From: Marinimicrobium koreense
GTDB taxonomy: Bacteria > Pseudomonadota > Gammaproteobacteria > Pseudomonadales > Cellvibrionaceae
Assembly: GCF_003762925.1 (NCBI RefSeq)
Contig: NZ_RJUK01000001.1
Span: 2,728,001 to 2,792,000 of the forward strand
Length of the DNA: 64,000 bases
Reading direction: 5' to 3'
Shown: positions 34,447 through 43,987 of the stretch, one piece after another
Layout: each line of letters begins with the position of its first letter
How positions within the stretch are numbered: the stretch's first letter is position 1
Program-made: the position numbers and the translations under genes
Notes under the pieces: model-generated
Seen by the model: only the letters and a program-made list of their open reading frames with translations
Databases searched by the model: none
Told to the model about the DNA's origin: nothing

Positions 34447-35358
34447 CTAATCTTGTGAAGACTTTTTCTGCGCGCGCGGATGCGCCTTGTCATACACCTT
34501 CGCCAGATGCTGAAAATCCAGATGGGTGTACACCTGGGTCGTTGAAATGTTCGCGTGACCCAATAGCTCCTGCACCAGACGCAGATCGCCGCTGGATTCG
34601 AGCATGTGGCTGGCGAAAGAGTGGCGGAGCATGTGGGGATGGACCGGTTCGTCCATGTTCTGTCGAATGCTGAGCTGCTGCATTCTCAGTTGCACGGCGC
34701 GGGGCGTGAGGCGCTTGCCGCGCTGGCCGATAAACAGTGCGGTTTCGTCCGGGGGCGCCGCCAGGGCGCGCTCCGGTAGCCAGGCTTTGACGGCGTCGCG
34801 GGCCTGTCGGCCCACTGGCAATTGCCGGGTTTTATTGCCTTTACCGGTGACCGTGACAGCGCCTTCGCGCAGGTCGATGTCGTTCAGGTTGAGGCCCACC
34901 GCCTCCGCCAGGCGCAGGCCGGAGGAGTAGATCAGCTCCAGCAGGGCGCGGTCGCGTTTGCCCAAAAAGCCCTCGTCCTTCACTTCCACGAATTGCCCGG
35001 CCTGATCCACATCCAATACTTTGGGCAGTTTCTTTTCTACTTTGGGAGCCTGCAGGCCGTCGGCGGGGTTCGTTTTCAGCCAGCCGCGGCGTATGCCGAA
35101 ACGGAAAAAGGCGCGCAGGGAGGAAAGCCACCGGCGCAGGCTTTTTCCGGTGAGGCCTTTGCGGTGCAGCGATGCCAGGTTTTCCCGCAGGTGGTGGACG
35201 GTGATGGCGGACAGGTCGGTGATCTGCCGGGTTTCGCAGTAGGCGAGGAATTTGTCCAGGTCCCGGGCGTAGGCGTCTTCGGTGCGCGGGGAGAGGTGTT
35301 TTTCCGTGCGCAGGTAGGTTAGGAAGGCGGTGAGTTCGTTTGAGAAAGTGTGGGGCAT
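34447..35358 (-). CDS. xerC: Tyrosine recombinase XerC
   Basis: A 303-residue tyrosine recombinase of usual length. The N-terminal SAM-like domain (LTAFLTYLRTEKHLSPRTEDAYARDLDKF) is followed by the catalytic domain with Arg (SSGLRLAEA), Lys (GKGNKTRQ), HxLR (HPHMLRHSFASHML), His/Trp region GHANISTTQ and the tyrosine of QVYTHLD. It acts with XerD at dif to resolve chromosome dimers. It is the last gene of the lptM-lysA-dapF-DUF484-xerC series, separated from DUF484 by 118 bases holding a REP-like repeat. Confidence 0.96.
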   Translation of the reverse strand: MPHTFSNELTAFLTYLRTEKHLSPRTEDAYARDLDKFLAYCETRQITDLSAITVHHLRENLASLHRKGLTGKSLRRWLSSLRAFFRFGIRRGWLKTNPADGLQAPKVEKKLPKVLDVDQAGQFVEVKDEGFLGKRDRALLELIYSSGLRLAEAVGLNLNDIDLREGAVTVTGKGNKTRQLPVGRQARDAVKAWLPERALAAPPDETALFIGQRGKRLTPRAVQLRMQQLSIRQNMDEPVHPHMLRHSFASHMLESSGDLRLVQELLGHANISTTQVYTHLDFQHLAKVYDKAHPRAQKKSSQD

Positions 35359-35379
35359 GGGTGCTGTCCGTTATGGGGG

Positions 35380-35413
35380 ACGGCGGATGCGCCTTTGGCT
35401 TATCCGCCCTACG
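35380..35413. repeat. REP-like palindrome upstream of xerC
   Basis: CGGCGGATGCG, a short loop, then GCTTATCCGCCCTACG. Single copy in the 118 bases between the DUF484 stop and the xerC start. Confidence 0.75.
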
Positions 35414-35476
35414 GGCCGCGCAGCGGTACAACCAAACATACAAGGGCACCCATGTGGTGCCGACAACCGTTTCAGC

Positions 35477-36166
35477 TTAGCGCGGGAGGTGTTCGGGGAG
35501 CAAGCGGTTGAGGACTTCGGCGATGTAGCCGAGGAACAGGGTACCCATGCTGGAGCGGTAGTAGTGGGGGTCGCGGTTGCCGATGGCGAGCAGGCCGTAG
35601 GCATTGCCATGCACCAACGGAACGGTGGCGACGGAGCCAATCTGATGGGCGTTGTCGCCAAACAGAAACTGCAGCTCGCCTTCGCCCAGCGTGCCGCACA
35701 TGGCGCGGTTGTTTTTCAGCAGGGGCGCAATGTGCTGGCGCGCCTCGCCGATAGTAACCACCCGAGCCTGGCTGCTGGGAACGCGATCTTCGTGACCGAA
35801 CAGCAGGATGCTGGTGTAGTGAATATTGAAGTCCTGGTCAAAGCTGAAACACAGAGCGTCGATGATGTCGCCCATGTCCCGACCTTCGAGCAGGGCCAGC
35901 ACCAGACGCTTGGTTTTGTCGAACAGCTTGTCGTTTTCCCGGGCGTTATCCAGCAGCTTGCTCAGCCGGTGGCGCATGTCCATATTGCGCTCGCGCAGTA
36001 CCGACACCTGACGCTCCACCAGAGAGACCGCCGGACCACTTTCGTGGGGTAGCTCCAGATCGGCGAGCAGTTTGCGATGCTGAACAAAAAAGTCCGGATG
36101 CGCTTCCAGGTATTGGGCAACCTGCTCGTCAGTCAATTGGCTGGCTTCGGTGCTTTGCTCGCTCAT
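35477..36166 (-). CDS. DUF484 family protein (GAF-like)
   Basis: A 229-residue protein. The N-terminus MSEQSTEASQLTDEQVAQYLEAHPDFFVQHRKLLADLELPHES is the DUF484 hallmark, followed by SLVERQVSVLRERNMDMRHRLSKLLDNARENDKLF (helical) and a GAF-like C-terminal half ending in AEVLNRLLPEHLPR. Function is not established; the gene is often located between dapF and xerC, as it is here (8 bases after dapF). Confidence 0.93.
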   Translation of the reverse strand: MSEQSTEASQLTDEQVAQYLEAHPDFFVQHRKLLADLELPHESGPAVSLVERQVSVLRERNMDMRHRLSKLLDNARENDKLFDKTKRLVLALLEGRDMGDIIDALCFSFDQDFNIHYTSILLFGHEDRVPSSQARVVTIGEARQHIAPLLKNNRAMCGTLGEGELQFLFGDNAHQIGSVATVPLVHGNAYGLLAIGNRDPHYYRSSMGTLFLGYIAEVLNRLLPEHLPR

Positions 36167-36173
36167 AAAGGCC

Positions 36174-37004
36174 TTATATTTTTACCTGTCCGTGAAACAC
36201 CGTGGTGGCGGGTCCGGTCATGATAACCGAGTGGCCGGGGCCGGGCCAGGTGATGCTCAGGCTGCCGCCGGGCAGGTTGACCTTGACGGTTTCCTCCAGC
36301 AACTGGCGCAACCGTCCCGCCACCACCGCCGCGCAGGCGCCAGTGCCGCAGGCGAGGGTTTCCCCGGCGCCGCGCTCGTACACCCGCAGGTTGATTTCGC
36401 TGGGGGAGACCATCTGCATAAAGCCGGCATTGACCCGACGCGGGAAACGCTCGTGGCTCTCAATCAGCGGCCCCAGGGTTTCCACGGGGGCACTGTCGAC
36501 CTTGTTGACCATCAACACGGCGTGGGGGTTACCCATGGACACTGCGGAGATATCCAGCGTCTGCTCCGGCAGCGCCAGATCGTAACGGATCGCTTCGGCA
36601 TCGGCCTGAAAGGGAATTTCCTCCGGGTTCAGGCGGGGTATGCCCATATCGACCTGAACCTGCCCCTGCTCGGTGACGTTCAGGGTGATATCGCCGCCGG
36701 CGGTTTCCACTTTGATGGACCGCTTGCCGGTCAGCTTGCGCTCCAGCACAAAGCGGGCAAAGCAGCGGGCGCCGTTGCCGCAGTTTTCCACCTCGCCGCC
36801 ATCGGCGTTGAAGATGCGGTAACGAAAATCGATATCCGGTCGGGTTGGCGTTTCCACCAGCAATACCTGATCGCAACCGACACCGAAATGCCGATCCGCC
36901 AGGGTACGGATTTTCTCCGTGCTCAAACGCACCTTCTGGGTCACGCCGTCGATCACAACAAAGTCGTTGCCCAGGCCGTGCATTTTGGTAAAGCGCAAAC
37001 GCAT
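36174..37004 (-). CDS. dapF: Diaminopimelate epimerase
   Basis: A 276-residue enzyme that converts LL- to meso-diaminopimelate for peptidoglycan and lysine. It begins [20 protein letters not shown]. The two catalytic cysteines lie in [13 protein letters not shown] (about residue 75) and [17 protein letters not shown] (about residue 220). Length fits the family. It lies 9 bases after lysA and 7 before DUF484, in one operon. Confidence 0.98.
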   Translation of the reverse strand: MRLRFTKMHGLGNDFVVIDGVTQKVRLSTEKIRTLADRHFGVGCDQVLLVETPTRPDIDFRYRIFNADGGEVENCGNGARCFARFVLERKLTGKRSIKVETAGGDITLNVTEQGQVQVDMGIPRLNPEEIPFQADAEAIRYDLALPEQTLDISAVSMGNPHAVLMVNKVDSAPVETLGPLIESHERFPRRVNAGFMQMVSPSEINLRVYERGAGETLACGTGACAAVVAGRLRQLLEETVKVNLPGGSLSITWPGPGHSVIMTGPATTVFHGQVKI

Positions 37005-37013
37005 GAAACTTCC

Positions 37014-38267
37014 TTACTCCGAGTCGGGGAGCACCTGCTCACCGCGCAACTGGTCATCAATGGTTTCCCGGGCCCGCACCAGGTGCGCTCGATCGCCGTC
37101 CACCAGCACTTCCGCCGGTCGGCCCCGGCTGTTGTAGTTGGAGCTCATGCCAAAGCCGTAGGCCCCGGCGGAGAGCATGGCCAGCACGTCACCGGCCTCC
37201 AGTGCGAGGGATCGGTCTTTGCCCAGAAAGTCCCCAGTTTCGCACACCGGGCCTACCAGGTCCCAGGTTTTTACCTCACCCCCATGCTCCCGCACCGGCA
37301 CAATGTTTTGCCACGCCTGGTACAGGGACGGGCGAATGTTGTCGTTCATGGCCCCGTCAATGATGGCAAAGTTCTTGTGTTCGGTCGGCTTGAGGTAGAG
37401 CACCTGAGTCAACAACACGCCGGCATTGGCGGCAATGGAGCGGCCCGGTTCAAACATCAGACTCAATTTACGATCGCCGAGCCTGGCCTTGATCGCGTCC
37501 ATATAGTCACTGACCGGCGGCGGGGTTTCGTCCCGATAGGTCACCCCCAGGCCACCACCCAGGTCCAGGTGATGAATGTGGATGCCTTCGCCGGCCAGCT
37601 CGTCGACCAGCACCAGCAGGCGATCCAGCGCGTCCATAAACGGGGCGAGCTGGGTCAGCTGGGAGCCGATGTGGCAGTCCAGACCCTGCACGGACAACCC
37701 GGGCAGCTCTGCCGCCCGGCGGTAAACGGCCGGGGCGCGTTCGATATCGATGCCGAACTTGTTCTCTTTCAGCCCGGTCGAGATATAGGGGTGAGTCTGG
37801 GCGTCCACATCCGGGTTGACCCGCAGGGAGATATTGGCGGTTTTGCCGAGCTCACTGGCCACCTGTGAGAGCTGCTCCAGCTCCGCCTCGGATTCGACGT
37901 TGAAGCAGAAGATCCCGGCGTTGAGTGCCTGGGTCATTTCCTCGCGGGTTTTGCCCACCCCGGAAAACACCACCCGCTTGGGATCACCACCGGCGCGCAG
38001 GACCCGCTCCAGCTCGCCACCGGAAACAATATCGAACCCGGCGCCCAACCGGGCCAGCAGGTTCAGCACCGCCAGGTTGGAGTTGGCCTTGATGGCGTAG
38101 CACACCATCCCCGGGTGATCGCCCAGGGCCTGGGCGTAGGCCAGGTAGTGCTGGGTAAAGGCGGCGCGGCTGTAGACGTAGGTGGGCGTGCCGAACTGCT
38201 CGGCAATGCGGGCCAGGGGGACGTCTTCCACAAACAGTTCGCCGTCACGGCGTTCAAAAGGCTGCAT
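37014..38267 (-). CDS. lysA: Diaminopimelate decarboxylase
   Basis: A 417-residue PLP enzyme making lysine from meso-diaminopimelate. The PLP lysine lies in MVCYAIKANSNLAVL (YAIKAN). The C-terminal VCETGDFLGKDR and SAGAYGFGMSSNYNSRGRPAEVLV are typical of the group. The ATG at 38265-38267 is taken instead of a TTG 12 bases upstream, since it begins the conserved F..RDGELFVEDVPL. It lies 20 bases after lptM and is followed by dapF. Confidence 0.97.
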   Translation of the reverse strand: MQPFERRDGELFVEDVPLARIAEQFGTPTYVYSRAAFTQHYLAYAQALGDHPGMVCYAIKANSNLAVLNLLARLGAGFDIVSGGELERVLRAGGDPKRVVFSGVGKTREEMTQALNAGIFCFNVESEAELEQLSQVASELGKTANISLRVNPDVDAQTHPYISTGLKENKFGIDIERAPAVYRRAAELPGLSVQGLDCHIGSQLTQLAPFMDALDRLLVLVDELAGEGIHIHHLDLGGGLGVTYRDETPPPVSDYMDAIKARLGDRKLSLMFEPGRSIAANAGVLLTQVLYLKPTEHKNFAIIDGAMNDNIRPSLYQAWQNIVPVREHGGEVKTWDLVGPVCETGDFLGKDRSLALEAGDVLAMLSAGAYGFGMSSNYNSRGRPAEVLVDGDRAHLVRARETIDDQLRGEQVLPDSE

Positions 38268-38287
38268 ATCGGGTCTCAAATCGGGGG

Positions 38288-38443
38288 TTATTCGCTCTGG
38301 CTGCCTTCCGGCGCGGGTTGCTCGTTCCGGGGTTCACCGGATTCGGCATCTTCGGGCAAGTAGAGAGGGCCTTTCTGACCACAGGCTGCCAGCAGTAAGG
38401 TGGACAGCAATACCGCACTCAAGGTGGCGTAACGGGGGGTCAT
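38288..38443 (-). CDS. lptM: LPS-assembly lipoprotein LptM (YifL/LppL type)
   Basis: A 51-residue lipoprotein. MTPRYATLSAVLLSTLLLAAC with Cys21 (lipobox LAAC), then the LptM hallmark GQKGPLYLPED. The rest is acidic and Pro-rich. AGGAG sits 6 bases before the ATG at 38441-38443, so the much longer upstream frame is rejected. LptM helps oxidative folding of the LptD translocon in enteric bacteria. First gene of the lysA-dapF-xerC operon, as in pseudomonads. Confidence 0.9.
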   Translation of the reverse strand: MTPRYATLSAVLLSTLLLAACGQKGPLYLPEDAESGEPRNEQPAPEGSQSE

Positions 38444-38584
38444 GGGCACTCCTGCAGGGCTCGGGCGAAACAAGGCGGGCAGTATAACCCTGAGGGTGTG
38501 GGGGCTCAACAAATGGGAGAGGGGACCAGACGGTGGATGACGGGGCTTCGCCACCCTACGGCTTTGAGTAGGCGGGAAGAGTGG

Positions 38585-38674
38585 TTACGGCGGATGCGGC
38601 CTTCGGCCTTATCCGCCCTACGCGTAACTCGGTGGTTGACGTAGGGCGGATAAGCGAAGCGCATCCGCCGTTAC
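38585..38674. repeat. Inverted pair of REP-like palindromes
   Basis: Units at 38585-38627 (TTACGGCGGATGCGG ... TTATCCGCCCTACGCG) and 38641-38674 (GTAGGGCGGATAAGCG ... GCATCCGCCGTTAC) are inverted copies 13 bases apart. A degenerate related piece with GGATGACGGGG ... CCACCCTACGG lies just before, at about 38532-38562. The pair ends 11 bases from the stop of the gluconate dehydrogenase subunit gene. Confidence 0.8.
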
Positions 38675-38685
38675 CTGACCCTGGA

Positions 38686-39252
38686 TCAAGTCGCCCAGGC
38701 CCGGTCGCCTTCCTCGTACGGCATACAACCATCGTAACGGCCCGGGATGGCGATGTAGCGCAGCACCTGGGTGGCCCCCACCTGGGAGGTGAAGAAACCG
38801 AAGAGGGTCAGCTGCTTCATCATGGTGAAGTAGTGCGGCGGGGTGGTGCCGGCGGCGGCTACCGCTTTGGCCTCGGCATCCAGTGCACGAATGAACTCGG
38901 TGCGCTGCTCGCCACTCAGGTTCATGAAGTCGCTGCCGTACTGCTCGTTAGCCGCGGCGTTCAATTGCTCCATGCCGCTGTGGAAGATCGCCTGCTCGGC
39001 CTCGGTGTAGCAGTCCCGGACAAACACGGTCATGAACTGGCCCACTTCGGCGTCTTTGGCCCCTGGGGTGTCGGTGCGTGGCAGGATGGTTTCCGCCACT
39101 TCATCGAGCAGGAACACGTCCTGTTCGGTGAAGCTCAGGCTCGGGGCCGCCTCCTCTTTGGCGGCACAGCCGGCGATGACCCCGGTGCCGCCGATCATGG
39201 CGGTGCCAGTGGCGGCGGTGATCAGTTTGAGGAGTTCACGTCGATTCATCAC
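38686..39252 (-). CDS. Gluconate 2-dehydrogenase subunit 3 family protein, Tat-exported
   Basis: A 188-residue small subunit. The N-terminus MMNRRELLKLITAATGT has a twin-arginine motif and a Cys after GVIAG that could be a lipoprotein site (GC at residue 29). The domain has LDEVAETILPRTDTPGAKDAEVGQF and the C-terminal QVLRYIAIPGRYDGC, typical of the family. It is thought to help export or membrane attachment of its partner oxidoreductase. It overlaps the upstream GMC gene by 4 bases. No cytochrome c subunit is encoded next to it. Confidence 0.9.
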   Translation of the reverse strand: MMNRRELLKLITAATGTAMIGGTGVIAGCAAKEEAAPSLSFTEQDVFLLDEVAETILPRTDTPGAKDAEVGQFMTVFVRDCYTEAEQAIFHSGMEQLNAAANEQYGSDFMNLSGEQRTEFIRALDAEAKAVAAAGTTPPHYFTMMKQLTLFGFFTSQVGATQVLRYIAIPGRYDGCMPYEEGDRAWAT

Positions 39253-40934
39253 AGATTCCCCTTCTTCAGTTCATTCACCGCGTGGTCCACGGCCCGGGCG
39301 GTCAGTGCCATATAGGTCAGGGACGGGTTTACGCAGGAGGCGGAGGTCATGCAGGCGCCGTCGGTGACGTAGACGTTGGGCGCGTCCCATACCTGGTTGT
39401 GGGCATTCAGCACCGAGGTTTTCGGGTCCCGGCCCATGCGGGCGGTGCCCATTTCGTGAATGCCCATGCCCGGAGCGTAGCCCCAGTCGCCGCCCTGAAC
39501 ATTCTTCACACCCGCGGCTTCGAGCATATCCACCGCGTCCTGAATCATGTCCTTGCGCATTTTCTTTTCGTTGTCCTTGATCTCGACGTTCATCGCCAGC
39601 ACCGGCAGCCCCCAGGCGTCGGTGACGCTGTGGTTCAGGGAGATGCGATTGTCGTGATAGGGCAAAATTTCACCAAAACCGATCATGCCGATGTTCCAGG
39701 CGCCCGGTTCGCTGAGTGCCTGCTTGAGATCAGCGCCTACCTCAAACTCGGCGATGTTGCGATCCCAGTTCTGGCGACTGGCGGAGCCCTGGTAACCAAA
39801 GCCGCGTACATAATCACGCTGATCACCGCCCACGTTGCGAAAACGCGGGACATAAAAACCGGCGGGACGACGGCCGTAATAGTATTTGTCGTCAAAACCT
39901 TCCACCTGGCCGCTGGCGCCGGCCCGGAAATGGTGGTCCATGACGTTGTGGCCCAGCTCCCCGGAGCTGCTGCCCAGACCGCCATCCCAGACATCCCGGG
40001 CGGAGTTCATCAGAATCCAGGTGGAGTTGAAGGCCGAGGCGTTCAGGAACACCACGTCGGCGGTGTACTCGTAGGTCTGGTTGTTTTCGGTGTCGATCAC
40101 CTCCACGCCCTTGGCCCGCTTTTTGTCCTTGTCGTAGATGATTTCTTTCACCAATGAGAAGGGCCGCAGGGTCAGGTTGCCGGTTTTCATGGCCGCCGGC
40201 AGAGTGGAGGACTGGGTGCTGAAGTAGGCGCCGAAGGGACAGCCCAGCCAGCACTTGTTGCGGTACTGGCAGTTGACCCGGCCCTGCTCGGGCTTGGGTT
40301 CAGTGATATTGGCCACCCGGCTGTGGATCATGTGCCGCTTGCCGCCGAACGCCTTTTCGATACGCGCCGCCACGTCTTTTTCCACGCAGTTGAGCGGGAT
40401 GGGGGGCAGGAACTGACCATCGGGGAGGATGTCCAGGCCTTCCCGGGTCCCGGCGATGCCGGCGAATTTCTCGACGTAGTCGTACCAGGGGGCGATGTCG
40501 TTGTAGCGGATCGGCCAGTCGATGGCGATGCCTTCTTTGGCATTGGCTTCAAAGTCCGCCGGCGCCAGGCGGTAACTCTGACGGCCCCACAGCAGGGAAC
40601 GACCGCCCACGTGGTAACCGCGGAACCAGTCGAAGCGCTTTTCTTCAATGTAGGGGTTTTTCTGCTCGTCGGCCCACATCCCGAAGGTGGACTCATTGAG
40701 CGGGTAGTCCCGGCTGAGGACCGGGTAGTTTTCGATCATTTCCTGGGTGGGCTTGTTCCGGTGCGGATAGTCCCAGACTTCCTTGGTGGCGTTCTTGTAG
40801 TCCTTGACGTGTTCGATATTGCGACCGCGCTCCAGCAGGAGCACTTTCAGGCCTTTTTCGGTCAGCTCTTTGGCGGCCCAGCCGCCGCTGATGCCGGAGC
40901 CGACCACAATTGCGTCGTAGTGGTTGTCTGCCAT
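39249..40934 (-). CDS. GMC family oxidoreductase (dehydrogenase large subunit)
   Basis: A 561-residue FAD enzyme. The N-terminal fold reads DAIVVGSGISGGWAAKELTEKGLKVLLLERG, and GMC features include VGGRSLLWGRQSYR and the C-terminal catalytic region HEMGTARMGRDP and TDGACMTSASCVNPSLTYMALTARA. It likely oxidises a sugar or alcohol in partnership with subunit 3. In the known three-subunit dehydrogenases electrons pass to a cytochrome c; none is nearby. It is transcribed first, then the subunit 3 gene. The gene pair lies between lptM and cyaA, which appear close together in pseudomonads. Confidence 0.9.
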   Translation of the reverse strand: MADNHYDAIVVGSGISGGWAAKELTEKGLKVLLLERGRNIEHVKDYKNATKEVWDYPHRNKPTQEMIENYPVLSRDYPLNESTFGMWADEQKNPYIEEKRFDWFRGYHVGGRSLLWGRQSYRLAPADFEANAKEGIAIDWPIRYNDIAPWYDYVEKFAGIAGTREGLDILPDGQFLPPIPLNCVEKDVAARIEKAFGGKRHMIHSRVANITEPKPEQGRVNCQYRNKCWLGCPFGAYFSTQSSTLPAAMKTGNLTLRPFSLVKEIIYDKDKKRAKGVEVIDTENNQTYEYTADVVFLNASAFNSTWILMNSARDVWDGGLGSSSGELGHNVMDHHFRAGASGQVEGFDDKYYYGRRPAGFYVPRFRNVGGDQRDYVRGFGYQGSASRQNWDRNIAEFEVGADLKQALSEPGAWNIGMIGFGEILPYHDNRISLNHSVTDAWGLPVLAMNVEIKDNEKKMRKDMIQDAVDMLEAAGVKNVQGGDWGYAPGMGIHEMGTARMGRDPKTSVLNAHNQVWDAPNVYVTDGACMTSASCVNPSLTYMALTARAVDHAVNELKKGNL

Positions 40935-41131
40935 AGTTACATCTCTGTCTCGTTATATTATTGACCCGGCGGATCAAGCATCGCTAATACGAATTGCCGA
41001 TCTGAGCGATTCGATGTCTTTTCATAAATCCCACCTGGGGAAGGCCGTCAGGCTTGTATGACGAACCCCGGCATAGCCTACCCTGCGCCCGTGCAAATTT
41101 CCACGGGCCTCACGGTTCTTAACACAAGCGC

Positions 41132-43987
41132 TTACAGATCCAACAGCGCCCTGTTGAGCCGCTGTTCCAGTTGGGCCTTGATGTCCAGGTAGTGGCTTAG
41201 TTGAAGCCCCAGTTGGGGTGCCAGCAGGTCCCGGCACTGGCTGAGGTCCAGGTCGGTGATATAGCAGGGATAGCGCTCTTTGGCACGACGCATGGACAGG
41301 ATATAGCGCGCCACTTCGGTGAACAGCTCGTCTCCATAGTCCAGGGCCGAGAACTCCCGGTCATTGCAGTACACGGTGTACAGGATATCGCCGTCCGGAG
41401 CCGGCTCGGCAATCACCTGAATATTGGTGAAGGTCAACCGGCTGAGGTCTCCGGCGCTGGCACGTTCCTCCAGGTAGCCGCGACCCTGATCCACCCGGCC
41501 ACACAGCTCAAACAGCCGAACCGGGGGCGTCGCGTCTCCTCCCTGATCGGCGCTGGCGCTCTGACGGGCCACGACGGAACGCAGGAAATGATGCAGGGGA
41601 CGCAGAAGCGTCGTGTGGCTGAAAAACGAGAGCCGGATCACCAGCAGAGACCCCAGCTCATCAATCAAGGTCACTTCGGCCTCCTCTTCCTGCACCTGAT
41701 AAAACAGATAGACCCCCGGCTCGCGAGCCTGGTCGGCCATCAGTTTCAGAGGACGATTTTTCAGGGCGTGCCGATCGACCACGATGGGGCTGTATTCCAG
41801 TTGCGCATTGGTCAGCTTGTCGATCAGGGCATCGTAGCTGCCATAACGGGTGACGTGGGGTTGTTGCTGGAGGAACTGGATCAGCACATAGCCTTCGGCG
41901 GTTTCCAGCACATAGCGGCTACTGGCGGGACGGGTGCCGGAGTAATAACAGCCGACCAGGTCCTGCCAGAGTTCCTCCAGACGCTGGACCACCAGGCTAC
42001 CCTGGGCTCCCAGGCACCGGATGGTGACCTCCGGCGGGGCCAGCCCCCGTCCCGGAGGCGCCAGACGCAGGTAATACTGGAGGCCGTTGATCAGTGCATC
42101 GTCGTCATAGTGACGGCACAGCACTTCGCGCCAACTGTTGATCTGGACCAGATCCAGGGTCAGCACCAGATTGTCGCGCAGGCCACTGAAGTCCAGGGCA
42201 TCGCGCTGGGCGCTGAGCATCTGCAGGCCCCGCTCGTGGAGATTGGCCTGGGGCTCGACGCCCAGATTGAACAGTAGCAGCAGGCGTTCCGCGCGAGCGG
42301 CCCGCTGAAAAGGCTCGTGGGCCCGAGTCACCAGCGGCAACGGCAGCCACTGATGCAACCATTGCCAGAGCTGCTGGCGCTGGGGGGCGGTCAGGCTGAC
42401 CCGCTCGCCCTGCACATCAAACCAGGCACCGGCGCCGAGCACGCCGTTACCATAGGTCCACAGCAGCAGCTCCCCCAGATAGCGCGCGCGCTTGAGGGGC
42501 GGGCCGTCCGGCTGGCCATCCCGGCTGCGAAACACGGCCCAGAAGCGGACCCCCTCGGGGCTCGTGTCCGGCTCTTCCACAAAGATCAACGCCGGTTCGG
42601 CGATGTCCTGGGAGATGTCGGGGTTGAGCCACTCCACCTTGCCCGCCTTGCGCTCAAACGCCGCGTGCAGTTTGCGCCCCAGCACCATCAGCTCGTCATC
42701 GCTGATCCGGGTTTCGGTGGACTCCTTGCTGACGGCATTAATCAGCCGATAACTGGCACTGAGCTCTGCCACCAGTTGGCGTCGTTCCTCCATCACATCC
42801 GGCACCTTCCAGTGCCGGCGCTGGTCCAGCCGCTGAAGCTCAGTGTGTCTCCACCCCCACTCCGCCACCAGTTGCTCGAGTTGCTCCCGCTGCCAGGACT
42901 TGCGCCCGCTGCGGGGCGGGCGGGTCAGCGGTTTGTCCACTTTGAAGTACAGGCAACGGCGGGCCAGGTTGAGGCGATCTCCCGGGTCACCAGAGTCGAT
43001 CAGGTACTGCTCCAGACGCCGGTAGATCATCACATAGGCGTCGAGGCGATCCGGGTGTGGCGCCTGTTGATACACCGCCTCTTTGAAGGTCAGCGCCAAC
43101 GGGCGCCGATCCTGCCCCTGCAGATAGGCCTCCAGCAGCATCAGTTTCAAGACCGATTTGTGGGGCGACTCAATGCCTTTATAGAGGTGCCAGATGCCCG
43201 CGCCCACGAATTCATCGGTGGGAATGTCCGGCAGGCCGCCAAAGTCGATCACCTCGGCGGCACGCAGGAACCGCTGCCCGAGCAGGGTTTGTGTGTAGGC
43301 GGCGTAGTCGCGCTCACAGGTACTGGGCACAAACCACCACAGAGGCAGCTTGCCGCCCAGCCACAGGGCGGTGCGATAGAACTCATCCAGCAGGAGAAAC
43401 CGCTGGGCGGAGCCACTGCCCTCCGCCGACAGCTGGCCCAGCTGACCCGTGCGGAACTGATCGGGCTCCATCAGAAAAAAGTGCACTTCCAGGCGCACCT
43501 GCTGTTCCGCCCAGAGAGACAGCTGGCGGCACTTGCGCCGGAGCTGATCGCGCGCCTCGCGCTCCAGGCCCGGCCGGTGGCATACCCAGACATCCAGGTC
43601 ACTGCCTTCGCTCTGGGCGATGGTGCCGACGCTGCCCATGACAAACAGCGCGTCGATGTCACAGGCGCGGGCGCTGACGTCGCGCTGATAGTGGAAGCTG
43701 CGGGCCAGCCCCCGGGCTCGGCGGATCTGATCCCGGTCGGGTTCGTAGCCACTGAGGCCAGCGGGGGTGGTGCCGGAGACGTAGCCGGGCAACATGGGGT
43801 GGTTGACGTGAAACAGCAGCGGCAGCAGAACCACCAGGTCCTGCTGACGGTCGCTCAGGCCCTCGAGCATGCGCCGGTGGCGCACCCGGTTGAGATCGAG
43901 AAAACGTTGTTTGAGCCGCTTGAGCTGTTTCCGGTCGAGCCCGCCATCACTATGATCGAGTTCAATGACGTCTGAGCGTAGGCCCAT
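41132..43987 (-). CDS. cyaA: Adenylate cyclase, class I
   Basis: A 951-residue cytosolic enzyme making cAMP. The catalytic nucleotidyltransferase-like motif is at about 118-134, MGSVGTIAQSEGSDLDVW, followed by VCHRPGLE. Length and the C-terminal region are as in pseudomonads. The start codon (43985-43987) overlaps the stop of the upstream hybrid kinase gene as TAATG, so the two are translationally coupled. I know of no class I cyclase normally coupled to such a kinase. The C-terminus ends in the basic coiled region LEQRLNRALLDL. Confidence 0.96.
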   Translation of the reverse strand: MGLRSDVIELDHSDGGLDRKQLKRLKQRFLDLNRVRHRRMLEGLSDRQQDLVVLLPLLFHVNHPMLPGYVSGTTPAGLSGYEPDRDQIRRARGLARSFHYQRDVSARACDIDALFVMGSVGTIAQSEGSDLDVWVCHRPGLEREARDQLRRKCRQLSLWAEQQVRLEVHFFLMEPDQFRTGQLGQLSAEGSGSAQRFLLLDEFYRTALWLGGKLPLWWFVPSTCERDYAAYTQTLLGQRFLRAAEVIDFGGLPDIPTDEFVGAGIWHLYKGIESPHKSVLKLMLLEAYLQGQDRRPLALTFKEAVYQQAPHPDRLDAYVMIYRRLEQYLIDSGDPGDRLNLARRCLYFKVDKPLTRPPRSGRKSWQREQLEQLVAEWGWRHTELQRLDQRRHWKVPDVMEERRQLVAELSASYRLINAVSKESTETRISDDELMVLGRKLHAAFERKAGKVEWLNPDISQDIAEPALIFVEEPDTSPEGVRFWAVFRSRDGQPDGPPLKRARYLGELLLWTYGNGVLGAGAWFDVQGERVSLTAPQRQQLWQWLHQWLPLPLVTRAHEPFQRAARAERLLLLFNLGVEPQANLHERGLQMLSAQRDALDFSGLRDNLVLTLDLVQINSWREVLCRHYDDDALINGLQYYLRLAPPGRGLAPPEVTIRCLGAQGSLVVQRLEELWQDLVGCYYSGTRPASSRYVLETAEGYVLIQFLQQQPHVTRYGSYDALIDKLTNAQLEYSPIVVDRHALKNRPLKLMADQAREPGVYLFYQVQEEEAEVTLIDELGSLLVIRLSFFSHTTLLRPLHHFLRSVVARQSASADQGGDATPPVRLFELCGRVDQGRGYLEERASAGDLSRLTFTNIQVIAEPAPDGDILYTVYCNDREFSALDYGDELFTEVARYILSMRRAKERYPCYITDLDLSQCRDLLAPQLGLQLSHYLDIKAQLEQRLNRALLDL

